Notes: generated from the letters alone by a model not told the origin. A stretch of 64,000 bases of DNA from JAUCQB01 sp964586235 (GCA_964586235.1 CAZPIO010000003.1:57345-121344); one strand, 5' to 3'. Counted from the stretch's first letter, positions 36,026-44,715 are shown. Numbers and translations are program-made.

Positions 36026-36739
36026 TCATTCGCTCAACGCGAGCCGATAGCCCACGCCGGGCTCGGTCAGGATGTAGCGGGGCTGCGACGGGTTGGCCTC
36101 GATCTTGCGGCGGAGCTGGCCCACGTAAACGCGAACATAGTGAGTCTGATCGACGTCGGCCGGGCCCCATACCTCGCGGAGCAGGTGGGTGTGTGTGACC
36201 ACTTTGCCGGCGTTCACTGCGAGGACGCGCAGCAGGTCAAACTCGTTTGGGGTCAGTTTCACTTCGCGCCCGTCGACGGTAACCAGCCGCCGGGCAAGAT
36301 CGACGATAAGACCGCCGGTTTTCAGGACCGGATCGGAGGTCTGGTCGGCCAGGCGATTGCGAAGCGAGGCCCGGATTCTGGCCAACAACTCGGCCATGCC
36401 GAAGGGCTTGGTGACGTAATCGTCGGCGCCGGCATCCAGGGCATCGACCTTGTCCTGCTCGAGGCTGCGGACCGAAAGGACGATGATCGGGACCTGTGAC
36501 CACTCGCGAATCCGGGTGATGACCGTCAGGCCGTCCTGATCGGGCAGGCCCAGATCGAGCACGACGATGTCGGGCTTCAACGTGCTCGCCTTGAGCAGGG
36601 CCTCCTCGGCGTTGACTGCTTCCTCGATATCGTAGCCGTGAGCGTGAAGGCTGGCCCGGATGAACCGTCGTATCTGCGGCTCATCATCCACGACCAGCAC
36701 TCGGGTCTTCAGCTCAGTCATGCCGGGTCGGTTCTCCAT
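36026..36739 (-). CDS. kdpE: KdpE, response regulator of the potassium-transport operon
   Basis: A 237-residue OmpR/PhoB-type regulator. The receiver domain (about 12-125) has the acidic pair VVDDEPQIRRF, the phospho-acceptor Asp in DIVVLDLGLPD, Ser in IIVLSVRS and Lys in DDYVTKPF. The winged-helix domain (about 135-235) has LTPNEFDLLRVLAVNAGKVVTH and ends in YILTEPGVGYRL. The start could be 36739 (AAGGA upstream) or the ATG at 36721; both overlap the end of kdpD. KdpE activates kdp transcription when phosphorylated by KdpD at low potassium or high osmolarity. It is the last gene of the operon. Confidence 0.93.
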   Translation of the reverse strand: MENRPGMTELKTRVLVVDDEPQIRRFIRASLHAHGYDIEEAVNAEEALLKASTLKPDIVVLDLGLPDQDGLTVITRIREWSQVPIIVLSVRSLEQDKVDALDAGADDYVTKPFGMAELLARIRASLRNRLADQTSDPVLKTGGLIVDLARRLVTVDGREVKLTPNEFDLLRVLAVNAGKVVTHTHLLREVWGPADVDQTHYVRVYVGQLRRKIEANPSQPRYILTEPGVGYRLALSE

Positions 36740-39440
36740 CGAGGTCCTTGGGCCGGTGTTCGACGGGCAGGCGGATGGTCACCAGCAGCCCTTTGCCGGC
36801 CGAAGGAATGGTAGCCTCGATCGTGCCGCCGTGGGCCTCCACCATACCACGGCAGATCGACAGGCCCAAGCCGGTGCCGGCGGTCCCACGGTCTGCGTGA
36901 CGGACGCGGTGGAACTTGTCGAAGATACGTTCCAGATCGGCCTGCGGCACACCCGGCCCCTCGTCGCGGACATCGATCTCCAGGGCCGCGCCGACCTGCC
37001 TGGCGGCGATGGTAATCGTCGTGCCTGGCGGTGAGTATTTCGCGGCGTTATCCAGGAGATTGACAAGCACCTGTTCCATCAACACGAAATCCAACCTCCA
37101 CAGCGGGAGGTTCGGGTCGATCTGAACGCGCGTTTGATGGCCCGCCAGCGTCCCGCGCATTCGAGCCAGGGCCGCACCGACGAGATCGTCAATCTCAACC
37201 CACTCTCGCTTCAGCTCCAGCTTGCCGGACTCGAGTCGGGTGCTGTCCAGCAGGTTGCCGACGAAACGGTTCAGCCGTTCGGCCTCATCCTGGATGGTGG
37301 ACAACAGCTCGTTCCGCGTAGCATCGTCGTATTCGCAGCCGTATGACAGGAGGCTGCTGGCCGAGCCGATGATCGACGCCAGCGGCGTGCGCAGATCATG
37401 GGAGACGGATGACAGCAGCGCCGCTCGCAGTTTCTCGGTTTCAGTCAGCACGCGGGCCTGCTCCGTTTCGCGCCGCAGACGGGCGCTTTCGATGCCCACG
37501 GCCGCCTGGTCGGCCAGGCTCTCAATCAACCTCCACTGCCGAGGCGAAATGACTGCGGCGGATTCGGCGAAGCGGATGGCCAGAACGCCAACGGTTTGAC
37601 TGAGCGTCCGCAGGGGCACGAAGGACCAGGCCGTACCGGGCAGCGTGTCGGTTCCTCGCCCGGCCGGCCGGCTGTGCTGCCATGCCCAACTCGCGGCGGC
37701 ATGGTCTTTTTCGGTGATCTCGGCGGTGGCGGGTTCGATTGCGCGGACACGAAGAAGCCCTTCCTCCGGGAGCATGATGGCCGCGTCAGCATGGAGAATC
37801 CGGTTGACTTGTTGGACGACCGCCTGCGAAACCGCCTGGGTGTCGGGCGCGGCGGCGATGGCCCGGCTCAGCGCGAACAGGGCACTGGTTCGATCCTCGC
37901 GTCGGCGGGCCGCGTCGGCCTGTTCGCGCACGCGGGCGGTGATATTGCTCACGATGACGGCGACCACCAGGTACGCCAGGAAGGCCAGGAGTTCCTGGGG
38001 ACTGGCAATCGCGAACGTGTGAAGCGGCTGGATGAAGAAGAAATTGTAGATCAGGGCGCTTAAGGCGGTGGCAAACAGCGAAGGCCAAAGTCCGAACCGG
38101 ACGGCAACAAAGAGAACACCCAGGAGGAACACCATCGAGAGGTTAGGGAGATTTATGTCCTGCCGCAGCAGCCCAAGCTGGATCAGTTTGGCGATGAGGG
38201 CGGTGAGGATGACGCTGAGCACGGTGAGGCTGCAGCGTCGCCAGGCTGATTCCCGCTGCCAGGTTGTCGGGTTCAGCGGCTGGTGGTCGCCGGCGGACTC
38301 CTCGCCGCTGATGACATGTACGTCGATGCGGCCGCTATTGCGGACAAGGCCGTTCACGATCGAGCCGTGCAGCAGTTCCTGAAACCATGTACGCAGGGAC
38401 TTGCCGATGATGATCTCCGTGACGTTGCGGGACTGGGCGTATCGGATGAGATCCTCGGCCGGGCGGTAGCCGGGCACGCTGACCGCCTCTCCGCCAAGCT
38501 GCTCAGCGAGCCGAAGGGTGCGGCTGACGCGGTCCTTGTCGGTTTCGGAGAGGCGCTCGTGGGCGGGCGTCTCGATGTAGACGGCGAGCCACTGGGCGTT
38601 ACGTCGATCGGCACGGCGCTTGGCCGCCCGGACAAGCCGTACCGAGAAGGGGCTCGGACTGACGCAGACCATAATTCGCTCGGTGGTGGGCCACGGACCG
38701 GGAATCGCCTGGGCCTGCATGTAATCCCGCATCTGGTCGTCGACGCGGTCGGCCGTTCGGCGGAGAGCCAGTTCCCTCAGGGCGTTGAGGTTTCCGGCGC
38801 GGAAGTAATTGCGGATGGCCCGCGCCGCTTGCTCGGGCACGTAGACCTTGCCCTCTTCGAGCCGCTGGATGAGTTCTTCCGGCGGCAGATCGATCAGTTG
38901 TACCTCGTCGGCCTGATCGAGGATGCGGTCCGGAAGCCGCTCGCGCACCTGGATGCCCGTGATCTGGGCGACCGCATCATGGAGGCTTTCCAGATGCTGG
39001 ATGTTGAGCGTAGCGTAGACGTCGATGCCGGCGGCGATCAGTTCCTCGACGTCCAGGTAACGCTTTGCATGTCGGCTTTCGGGGGCGTTGGTGTGAGCCA
39101 ACTCGTCGACGAGAACGAGTTGCGGGCGCCGTGCCAGCACGGCGTCGAGATCCATTTCCTCCAGCAGCGTGCCGCGGTAGTCCACCTTGCGGCGAGCAAG
39201 CACCTCAAGGCCCTGCAGGAGGGCTTGCGTTTCGACCCGGCCGTGCGTTTCGGCGAGACCGACGACGACATCAGCGCCTTCGCGTCGCCGCTGCTGGGCC
39301 GCCTGGAGCATGGCGTAGGTCTTGCCCACGCCCGGGGCGGCGCCGAGGAAGACCTTCAGCTTGCCGCGGTGCTCGCGCGTCGCGGACGCCAGCAGCGCGT
39401 CGGGGTCCGGCCGTTGGTCTTGCGTGGAGTGACCTTCCAT
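36714..39440 (-). CDS. kdpD: KdpD, potassium/turgor sensor histidine kinase
   Basis: A 908-residue membrane kinase of full length. The N-terminal KdpD domain carries the Walker A GAAPGVGKT near residue 37 and LVDELAHTN. A universal-stress-like domain follows (about 250-370). Four closely spaced transmembrane helices (about 400-500), a GAF-like region (about 530-660) and the HisKA helix with the phospho-acceptor His in SSVSHDLRTPL come next. The HATPase shows NLLDNAAKYSPPG, DEGPGVP and GTGLGLSI. The ATG at 39440 has GGAGA upstream. It lies 40 bp after kdpC and overlaps kdpE by 26 bp at the start chosen for kdpE. It senses potassium limitation at the inner membrane and controls KdpE. Confidence 0.95.
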   Translation of the reverse strand: MEGHSTQDQRPDPDALLASATREHRGKLKVFLGAAPGVGKTYAMLQAAQQRRREGADVVVGLAETHGRVETQALLQGLEVLARRKVDYRGTLLEEMDLDAVLARRPQLVLVDELAHTNAPESRHAKRYLDVEELIAAGIDVYATLNIQHLESLHDAVAQITGIQVRERLPDRILDQADEVQLIDLPPEELIQRLEEGKVYVPEQAARAIRNYFRAGNLNALRELALRRTADRVDDQMRDYMQAQAIPGPWPTTERIMVCVSPSPFSVRLVRAAKRRADRRNAQWLAVYIETPAHERLSETDKDRVSRTLRLAEQLGGEAVSVPGYRPAEDLIRYAQSRNVTEIIIGKSLRTWFQELLHGSIVNGLVRNSGRIDVHVISGEESAGDHQPLNPTTWQRESAWRRCSLTVLSVILTALIAKLIQLGLLRQDINLPNLSMVFLLGVLFVAVRFGLWPSLFATALSALIYNFFFIQPLHTFAIASPQELLAFLAYLVVAVIVSNITARVREQADAARRREDRTSALFALSRAIAAAPDTQAVSQAVVQQVNRILHADAAIMLPEEGLLRVRAIEPATAEITEKDHAAASWAWQHSRPAGRGTDTLPGTAWSFVPLRTLSQTVGVLAIRFAESAAVISPRQWRLIESLADQAAVGIESARLRRETEQARVLTETEKLRAALLSSVSHDLRTPLASIIGSASSLLSYGCEYDDATRNELLSTIQDEAERLNRFVGNLLDSTRLESGKLELKREWVEIDDLVGAALARMRGTLAGHQTRVQIDPNLPLWRLDFVLMEQVLVNLLDNAAKYSPPGTTITIAARQVGAALEIDVRDEGPGVPQADLERIFDKFHRVRHADRGTAGTGLGLSICRGMVEAHGGTIEATIPSAGKGLLVTIRLPVEHRPKDLDGEPTRHD

Positions 39441-39480
39441 GGGCTCTCCGGGTCAATTCGCCAGCCTTTCAGTCTACCCG

Positions 39481-40062
39481 TTATTGTCCTTCGAGGGCAT
39501 CCCTCTGGTCCAAGGCGAGGTTAAGCTTCAGCACGTTCACTCGCGGCTCTCCGAGTACGCCGAGTTGTCGTCCTTCGGTGTACTTGTGAACGAGGTCGCG
39601 GACTCCCTGTTCGGGCAAACCGCGGACCTTGGCGACGCGGGCGACCTGGAACTCGGCGGCGGCGGGGGTGATGTGCGGGTCGAGTCCGCTGGCGGAAGTG
39701 GTCACGAGATCGACCGGAACGAGGGCCTTGGGGTTTTCGTTGTGCAACCGCCGGGCAGCGGAGGCGACGCGATCCACGAGTTGACGGCTGGTCGGACCGA
39801 GGTTGGAGCCTCCTGAGGCGGCGGCATCGTAGCCGTCTTTGCCCGCGGCAGACGGGCGAGGGTGGAAGTACCCCGGCCGGGTGAAGTTCTGGCCGATCAG
39901 TTCTGAACCGATGACCTTGCCATCACGTGCGATCAGGCTGCCGTTGGCCTGATGAGGAAACGCCAACTGCGCGATCGCCGTGACCGCCAGAGGGTAGAGC
40001 AAGCCTGCGACAGCGCTGAAGATCAGCAAGAGCACGATCGCAGGTCTTATTTCACGTAGCAT
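39481..40062 (-). CDS. kdpC: KdpC, potassium-transporting ATPase C subunit
   Basis: A 193-residue single-pass inner-membrane subunit of the KdpFABC potassium pump. The start is the ATG at 40062 with GGAG nine bases upstream; upstream in-frame codons lie in repeat DNA. One N-terminal membrane helix (IRPAIVLLLIFSAVAGLLYP) is followed by a periplasmic domain. The family signatures GQNFTRPGYFHPRPSAAG, GGSNLGPTS and SGLDPHITPAAA are present. It stabilises the complex and helps potassium binding. The gap to kdpB (157 bp) is unusually wide for this operon and carries two repeat hairpins. Confidence 0.95.
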   Translation of the reverse strand: MLREIRPAIVLLLIFSAVAGLLYPLAVTAIAQLAFPHQANGSLIARDGKVIGSELIGQNFTRPGYFHPRPSAAGKDGYDAAASGGSNLGPTSRQLVDRVASAARRLHNENPKALVPVDLVTTSASGLDPHITPAAAEFQVARVAKVRGLPEQGVRDLVHKYTEGRQLGVLGEPRVNVLKLNLALDQRDALEGQ

Positions 40063-40094
40063 TCTTGTCGCTCCACGAAAGAGCCGGAACACAC

Positions 40095-40176
40095 TGTGTG
40101 CCACTGCCGTGCCGGCAGTGCCGTGTCCAGGCGGCGGTTTCACTATCTTGCACTGCTGACACAGCAGTGGCACACG
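40095..40176. repeat. Two opposed family-D hairpins between kdpB and kdpC
   Basis: The first (40095-40120) is the minus-strand form: CACTGCCG-GCA-CGGCAGTG with the GCACACA tail. The second (40151-40176) is CACTGCTG-ACA-CAGCAGTG with the GCACACG tail. The stem ends differ from other copies but still pair. They interrupt the kdp operon and may act as a processing or attenuation site. Confidence 0.85.
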
Positions 40177-40219
40177 TGAACGATCGAACCCGATCCAGCC
40201 TTTATCATCTCCGTCATCC

Positions 40220-42271
40220 TCAAACCAGGTGCAGCAGTCCGATGATCAGGTCGGTGGCCTTAATCCCGATGAACGGGATGACGATTCCCCCGAGACCGTA
40301 GATGAGCAGGTTTCGACGGAGCAGAGCAGAGGCGTGGACCGGGCGGTACTTCACCCCTCGCAGGGCCAGCGGGATCAGGGCGATGATGATCAGGGCGTTG
40401 AAAATCACCGCGGAGAGAATGGCGCTCTGCGGCGTACGCAGCCGCATGATATTGAGCGTGTTGAGCACCGGATAGGTCGCGGCGAACATGGCCGGGATGA
40501 TGGCGAAGTACTTGGCGACGTCGTTGGCGATGCTGAAGGTGGTGAGAGCCCCGCGGGTAATGAGCAGTTGCTTGCCGATGGCGACGATCTCGATCAGCTT
40601 GGTGGGATTGGAGTCGAGGTCGACCATGTTACCGGCCTCCTTGGCGGCCGAGGTACCGGTGTTCATAGCCACGGCGACGTCGGCCTGGGCCAGCGCGGGG
40701 GCGTCGTTGGTTCCGTCGCCGCACATGGCCACCAGCTTGCCCCTGGCCTGCTCGTCGCGGATCAGCTTGAGCTTGGCCTCGGGCGTCGCCTGGGCGAGGA
40801 AGTCATCCACGCCCGCCTCGGCGGCGATGGCCGCGGCGGTCAGGGGGTTGTCGCCGGTGATCATGATTGTGCGCAGGCCCATGCGCCGCAGTTCAGCGAA
40901 GCGCTCTCGCATCCCGCCCTTGATGATGTCCTTCAGGTGGATCACGCCCATGACCTGGTCGTTCGCGGACACCACCAGTGGTGTGCCGCCGGACTTGGCG
41001 ATGTCATCGACCGCCTTCCTGACTTGCGGGGGCACCGTGCCGCCCTGCCCGGTGATCCACTCCTCGATGGCGTCGACTGCTCCCTTGCGGATGCAGCACA
41101 GAGGCATGTTGATGCCGCTCATCCGTGTTCGGGCGGCAAAGGGCACAAACGCGCCCTGGAGTTCCGCCACGTCGCGTGCCCTCAGGCCATAACGGGTTTT
41201 CGCGAGTACGACGATGCTGCGGCCCTCGGGCGTCTCGTCGGCCAGCGAGGCGAGTTGTGCAACATCGGCCAGTTGGCGCTCGCCGACGCCTGGCGCGGGA
41301 ATCAGGCTGTCTGCCTGGCGGTTTCCCAGGGTGATGGTTCCGGTCTTGTCGAGCAGGAGGGTGTCCACGTCGCCGGCGGCCTCGACCGCCCGACCGGACA
41401 TCGCGAGAACGTTGTGCTGGACGAGCCGGTCCATGCCTGCGATGCCGATGGCCGAGAGCAGGCCGCCGATGGTCGTGGGGATGAGAGTGACGAGCAGCGC
41501 GATCAGGACGGTGACCGGGACCGGGCCGCCGGCGAAGATCGCGAAGGGTTCGATGGCAGCGGTGACCAGAAGGAAGATGATCGTCATGCCCGCCAGAAGG
41601 ATGCTCAGGGCGATCTCGTTGGGCGTCTTGCAGCGCTGGGCTCCCTCGACGAGCGCGATCATGCGGTCGATGAAGGTGTGGCCGGGCTCGGAGGTGATCC
41701 GGACCTTGATCCAATCGGACAGCACCCGTGTTCCGCCGGTCACCGCCGAGCGATCGCCGCCGCTCTCGCGGATCACGGGGGCCGACTCGCCGGTGATGGC
41801 CGACTCATCGACCGAGGCGATGCCCGAGATGACGTCTCCGTCAGCCGGAATGATGTCGTCCGCCTCGACCAGGACCACGTCGTTCAGCTTGAGCTTCGTT
41901 GCGGAGATAAGCCGGTATTGAGCAGTGTCTTGATCGAGCAGCCACTTGGCCATGATGTCGGCCCTTGTCTTTCGCAGGCTTTCGGCCTGGGCCTTGCCTC
42001 GCCCTTCGGCCATGGCCTCGGCAAAGCTGGCGAAGAGTACGGTGAACCACAACCAGGCCGCGATCTGGCCGACAAACCACGGGCTCTCGGCGGTCGAGCC
42101 GAACAGGTCGCGTACGAAGAAGACGGTGGTCAGCGCTGCCACTACCTCGACGACGAACATGACCGGGTTGCGGGCGAGCGTTCGCGGATCGAGCTTCACG
42201 AAGGAATCGCGTATCGCCCACCGCACGATCTTCCGATCAGACAGCGATAGTCTCTTTGCGCGTTCGGACAT
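40220..42271 (-). CDS. kdpB: KdpB, potassium-transporting P-type ATPase catalytic subunit
   Basis: A 683-residue type IA P-type ATPase. The phosphorylated Asp is in LLLDKTGTITLGNR. The actuator-domain TGESAPV, the nucleotide-binding KGAVDAI region and the hinge MCGDGTNDAPAL are intact. About seven membrane helices are predicted. The ATG at 42271 has GAGG seven bases upstream, and kdpA ends 11 bp before, so translation is close-coupled. KdpB hydrolyses ATP to drive potassium uptake through KdpA in the inner membrane. Length and motifs are normal. Confidence 0.97.
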   Translation of the reverse strand: MSERAKRLSLSDRKIVRWAIRDSFVKLDPRTLARNPVMFVVEVVAALTTVFFVRDLFGSTAESPWFVGQIAAWLWFTVLFASFAEAMAEGRGKAQAESLRKTRADIMAKWLLDQDTAQYRLISATKLKLNDVVLVEADDIIPADGDVISGIASVDESAITGESAPVIRESGGDRSAVTGGTRVLSDWIKVRITSEPGHTFIDRMIALVEGAQRCKTPNEIALSILLAGMTIIFLLVTAAIEPFAIFAGGPVPVTVLIALLVTLIPTTIGGLLSAIGIAGMDRLVQHNVLAMSGRAVEAAGDVDTLLLDKTGTITLGNRQADSLIPAPGVGERQLADVAQLASLADETPEGRSIVVLAKTRYGLRARDVAELQGAFVPFAARTRMSGINMPLCCIRKGAVDAIEEWITGQGGTVPPQVRKAVDDIAKSGGTPLVVSANDQVMGVIHLKDIIKGGMRERFAELRRMGLRTIMITGDNPLTAAAIAAEAGVDDFLAQATPEAKLKLIRDEQARGKLVAMCGDGTNDAPALAQADVAVAMNTGTSAAKEAGNMVDLDSNPTKLIEIVAIGKQLLITRGALTTFSIANDVAKYFAIIPAMFAATYPVLNTLNIMRLRTPQSAILSAVIFNALIIIALIPLALRGVKYRPVHASALLRRNLLIYGLGGIVIPFIGIKATDLIIGLLHLV

Positions 42272-42282
42272 CGAAGACCTCG

Positions 42283-44010
42283 TCAGAACACCCTTCCGAC
42301 AGACATCAACAAATGCTCGACAACGGGTCCGAGCGATATCGCCGGGAAGAAGGTCAAGCCGCCCACGATCAGGATGACACCGACCAGCAAGGCGACAAAC
42401 AGGCCGCCAGTGGTCGGGAAGGTGCCGGCTGAGGCCGGAACGATTTTCTTGCGGGCCAGCGACCCGGCGACGGCCATCATGGGAACGATGAACAAAAACC
42501 GGCCGATGAGCATGGCCAGGCCAATGGTCAGGTTGTAGAAGACGGTGTTGGCGCTCAAGCCGGCGAACGCGCTGCCGTTGTTGCCGGTGCCCGAGGCGAA
42601 GCCGTAAAGAATCTCGCTGAATCCGTGCGGACCGGCGTTGAGCGGGCCCTTCAGGCCCTCGGGATGCACGCTGGCCAGGGCAGTGAAACCGAGGATACTC
42701 GCCGGAAGGATGAGAATGGCCAGGAGAGTCATCTTCACTTCCTTGGCCTCGAGCTTTTTCCCGAGATACTCGGGCGTGCGGCCGACCATCAGCCCGGCGA
42801 TGAATACGGCCAGGATAGCGAACAGCAGCATTCCGTAGAGGCCTGAGCCGACTCCGCCGAGGATGATCTCCCCGAGCAGGATGTTCACCAGCGGGATCAC
42901 CCCGCCGAGCGGGGTGTAACTGTCGTGCATCGAGTTGACTGAGCCGTTCGAGGCGGCGGTTGTGGCGGTGGCCCAGATTGCGGAGTTGACGATCCCGAAG
43001 CGGACCTCTTTGCCCTCCATGTTGCCGCCGGACTGCACGTCACTTGGAGTCATGTCGACGCCGTACCTGGCGAAGGCCGGGTTGCCGCGGGCTTCGGCCC
43101 AGTAGGTTACGCCGAGACCGGCGAGCCAGATCACGCACATGGCCGCCAGCAACGCCCAACCCTGCCGTTGGTTCCCGACCATTCGACCGAAGGTGTTGGT
43201 CAGCGCGGCCGAGATCACCAGAATGGCCATCATCTCCAGCCAGTTCGACAGCGGCGTTGGGTTTTCATATGGATGGGCGGCGTTGGCGTTGAAGAAACCG
43301 CCGCCATTGGTTCCGAGTTGCTTGATCGCCTCCTGCGAAGCGACGGGACCCTGGGCAATGGTCTGGGGCGCCGCCTCCAATGTGTTCGCCCTCACGTAGG
43401 CTTTCAGGTTCTGCGGCACGCCCTGCCAGACCAGCAACAGCGACAGAACAAGCGACAACGGCAGCAGAACCCAGAGCACGCATCGGACCAGGTCCACCCA
43501 GAAGTTTCCCACGGACTGGGCGGAGTGGCGGGCGAAGCCTCGAATGAGGGCGATCGAGAGTGCGATCCCGGTGGCGGCCGATACGAAGTTTTGCACGGTC
43601 AGGCCGGCCATCTGGACGAGGTAGCTCATGGTGCTCTCGCCGGAGTAGGATTGCCAGTTGGTGTTGGAGGTGAAGCTGACGGCGGTGTTGAACGCGGAGT
43701 CGGGCGCAATCGGGCCGAGATGCTGCGGGTTCAAAGGCAACAGATGTTGGACTCGCTGAAGTCCGTACAGAGAGAGGAATCCTGCCAAGTTGAAGAGCAG
43801 CATGGCCACGGTGTAGGTCGTCCAGTGCTGCTCGCGGTCGGGATTGACCCCGCTCAGCCGGTAGATGAGCCGCTCGACAGGTCGCAGGATGGGATCGAGG
43901 AATGTCGGTTCGCCGCTGAACACCTGCGTCATGTACCGGCCGAGGGGCCTGATCAGCACAAGCAACAGGCCCACGTAAAGGCCAATCTGAATGATGCCGT
44001 CCAGAGTCAT
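42283..44010 (-). CDS. kdpA: KdpA, potassium-binding channel subunit
   Basis: A 575-residue inner-membrane protein with about ten helices, related to the Trk/Ktr channels. Selectivity-loop signatures are seen: FTSNTNWQSYSGEST, KQLGTNGGGFFNANAAHPYENP, SAIWATATTAASNGSVN and GTGNNGSAFAGL. The ATG at 44010 has GGAG seven bases upstream; the longer frame to 44127 belongs to the leader region that carries another small ORF. KdpA takes up potassium with high affinity and hands it to KdpB. It lies directly upstream of kdpB. Confidence 0.97.
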   Translation of the reverse strand: MTLDGIIQIGLYVGLLLVLIRPLGRYMTQVFSGEPTFLDPILRPVERLIYRLSGVNPDREQHWTTYTVAMLLFNLAGFLSLYGLQRVQHLLPLNPQHLGPIAPDSAFNTAVSFTSNTNWQSYSGESTMSYLVQMAGLTVQNFVSAATGIALSIALIRGFARHSAQSVGNFWVDLVRCVLWVLLPLSLVLSLLLVWQGVPQNLKAYVRANTLEAAPQTIAQGPVASQEAIKQLGTNGGGFFNANAAHPYENPTPLSNWLEMMAILVISAALTNTFGRMVGNQRQGWALLAAMCVIWLAGLGVTYWAEARGNPAFARYGVDMTPSDVQSGGNMEGKEVRFGIVNSAIWATATTAASNGSVNSMHDSYTPLGGVIPLVNILLGEIILGGVGSGLYGMLLFAILAVFIAGLMVGRTPEYLGKKLEAKEVKMTLLAILILPASILGFTALASVHPEGLKGPLNAGPHGFSEILYGFASGTGNNGSAFAGLSANTVFYNLTIGLAMLIGRFLFIVPMMAVAGSLARKKIVPASAGTFPTTGGLFVALLVGVILIVGGLTFFPAISLGPVVEHLLMSVGRVF

Positions 44011-44063
44011 GTCAATCTCCGCAGCGTGGGGCCTGCCACCGGGATCACCGCCCTTCAGGGCAG

Positions 44064-44189
44064 CTATCGCTTTCCTGCCCTGCTCGCGAGGCTCCAAAGC
44101 ATCAGGGCCACAACCACCATGAGACAACGCATGTCCGGCTGGTTCATTACCCGCTGCAGCAACTCAATCGGATACCACATGGCAAGCAT
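44064..44189 (-). CDS. Candidate 41-residue membrane protein between kdpF and kdpA
   Basis: A short frame starting MLAMWYPIELLQRVMNQ and ending in a hydrophobic helix (CLMVVVALMLWSLASR) with a basic tail AGKR. It does not match kdpF, kdpA or any family I know. GGAG lies ten bases before the ATG. It occupies much of the 225-bp gap between kdpF and kdpA, a gap that is usually only a few bases. It could be a lineage-specific regulatory subunit of the pump or a chance frame in a leader. Evidence is its position, ribosome-binding site and single-helix shape only. Confidence 0.4.
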   Translation of the reverse strand: MLAMWYPIELLQRVMNQPDMRCLMVVVALMLWSLASRAGKR

Positions 44190-44235
44190 GGCTTGAGGCT
44201 CCAGGATTGTCGGCACCGCAATCGTCGCCACTCTG

Positions 44236-44325
44236 CTAGAAGCGCTCTGGCCGTATGAGCGTGTAGACCAGGTAGACCAGAAGACCCGCAGTCACCAGGG
44301 CGGACAGCCAATAATCGAACACCAT
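44236..44325 (-). CDS. kdpF: KdpF, small potassium-ATPase subunit
   Basis: A 29-residue single-helix peptide (MVFDYWLSALVTAGLLVYLV, then YTLIRPERF). The VYLVYTLIRPERF ending matches the YxLxRPExF signature of KdpF. AGGGG lies just before the ATG. KdpF sits between KdpA and KdpB in the pump and stabilises the complex. The gene is too short for ordinary gene finders and was read directly from the minus strand upstream of kdpA. Confidence 0.9.
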   Translation of the reverse strand: MVFDYWLSALVTAGLLVYLVYTLIRPERF

Positions 44326-44336
44326 GGAATTGCCCC

Positions 44337-44420
44337 CTAGAGCTTTTCACAGCCGAACACGAACGCCATGCAGGCTAAGAAGAAGCCGATCGCGATCGAG
44401 ACGAACAGCACATCCGGCAT
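44337..44420 (-). CDS. Small 27-residue membrane peptide upstream of kdpF
   Basis: The minus-strand frame starts MPDVLFVSIAIGFFLACMAF and ends VFGCEKL: one hydrophobic helix followed by GCEKL. A strong GGAGG lies 11 bases before the ATG. Its stop is 11 bp before the kdpF start, so it is the first gene of the kdp transcript. I recall similar short frames ending GCE/DRL ahead of kdpF in other bacteria, unverified here. The function is unknown; a small pump-associated or regulatory peptide is likely. Confidence 0.65.
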   Translation of the reverse strand: MPDVLFVSIAIGFFLACMAFVFGCEKL

Positions 44421-44715
44421 GGCACGTGTCCTCCCCGCCCTCAGGCGGTCGCTTATCCCCCCTGCCGGAAGTCTATGCCCCACCGTGTCAGGAGGTCGTC
44501 AAAAGCGAGCGGTGGCGTATCAAGACGCCGTAAAGACGGTGGCGCATCGCCGAGGGACCGCGGCTTGCCTGCGGGCTTGACGGCCGGGAGGCCCGTGGGG
44601 CACGCGACCCTGGCGAGCGTACTGGGATGTGCCCTTATAATGAGGTGTGGTCCTGCTTGCGGCGGGGCCCGAGAGGCTGAGAAAGCCCGTGGCGGGATGC
44701 CTTTGTGAGGCACTC
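44421..44715. other. Divergent control region between kdp operon and nrdJ
   Basis: This 295-base region must hold promoters in both directions. On the plus strand TATAAT (44636-44641) is a clear -10 for the reductase gene, without a good -35 at the normal distance. The 68-base leader after it contains GGCT-GAGA-AAGCC and other small inverted repeats. A minus-strand TTGACG occurs in the middle of the region, but the spacing to TAGACT is too long to call a kdp promoter. No riboswitch consensus (cobalamin or TPP) could be completed. Confidence 0.4.

Noticed and set aside
38283..39524. A 413-codon plus-strand frame antisense to kdpD
   Set aside because: KdpD has a full set of domains on the minus strand; the antisense frame has none.
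40229..42250. A 673-codon open frame antisense to kdpB
   Set aside because: Its translation is low-complexity (Gly/Asp/His/Arg-rich) and matches no family, while the opposite strand is a clear KdpB with all motifs. Long antisense frames are common in GC-rich DNA.
44648..44715. TPP- or cobalamin-type riboswitch before nrdJ
   Set aside because: CTGAGA is present, but the rest of the TPP consensus is missing, and no B12-box could be found.
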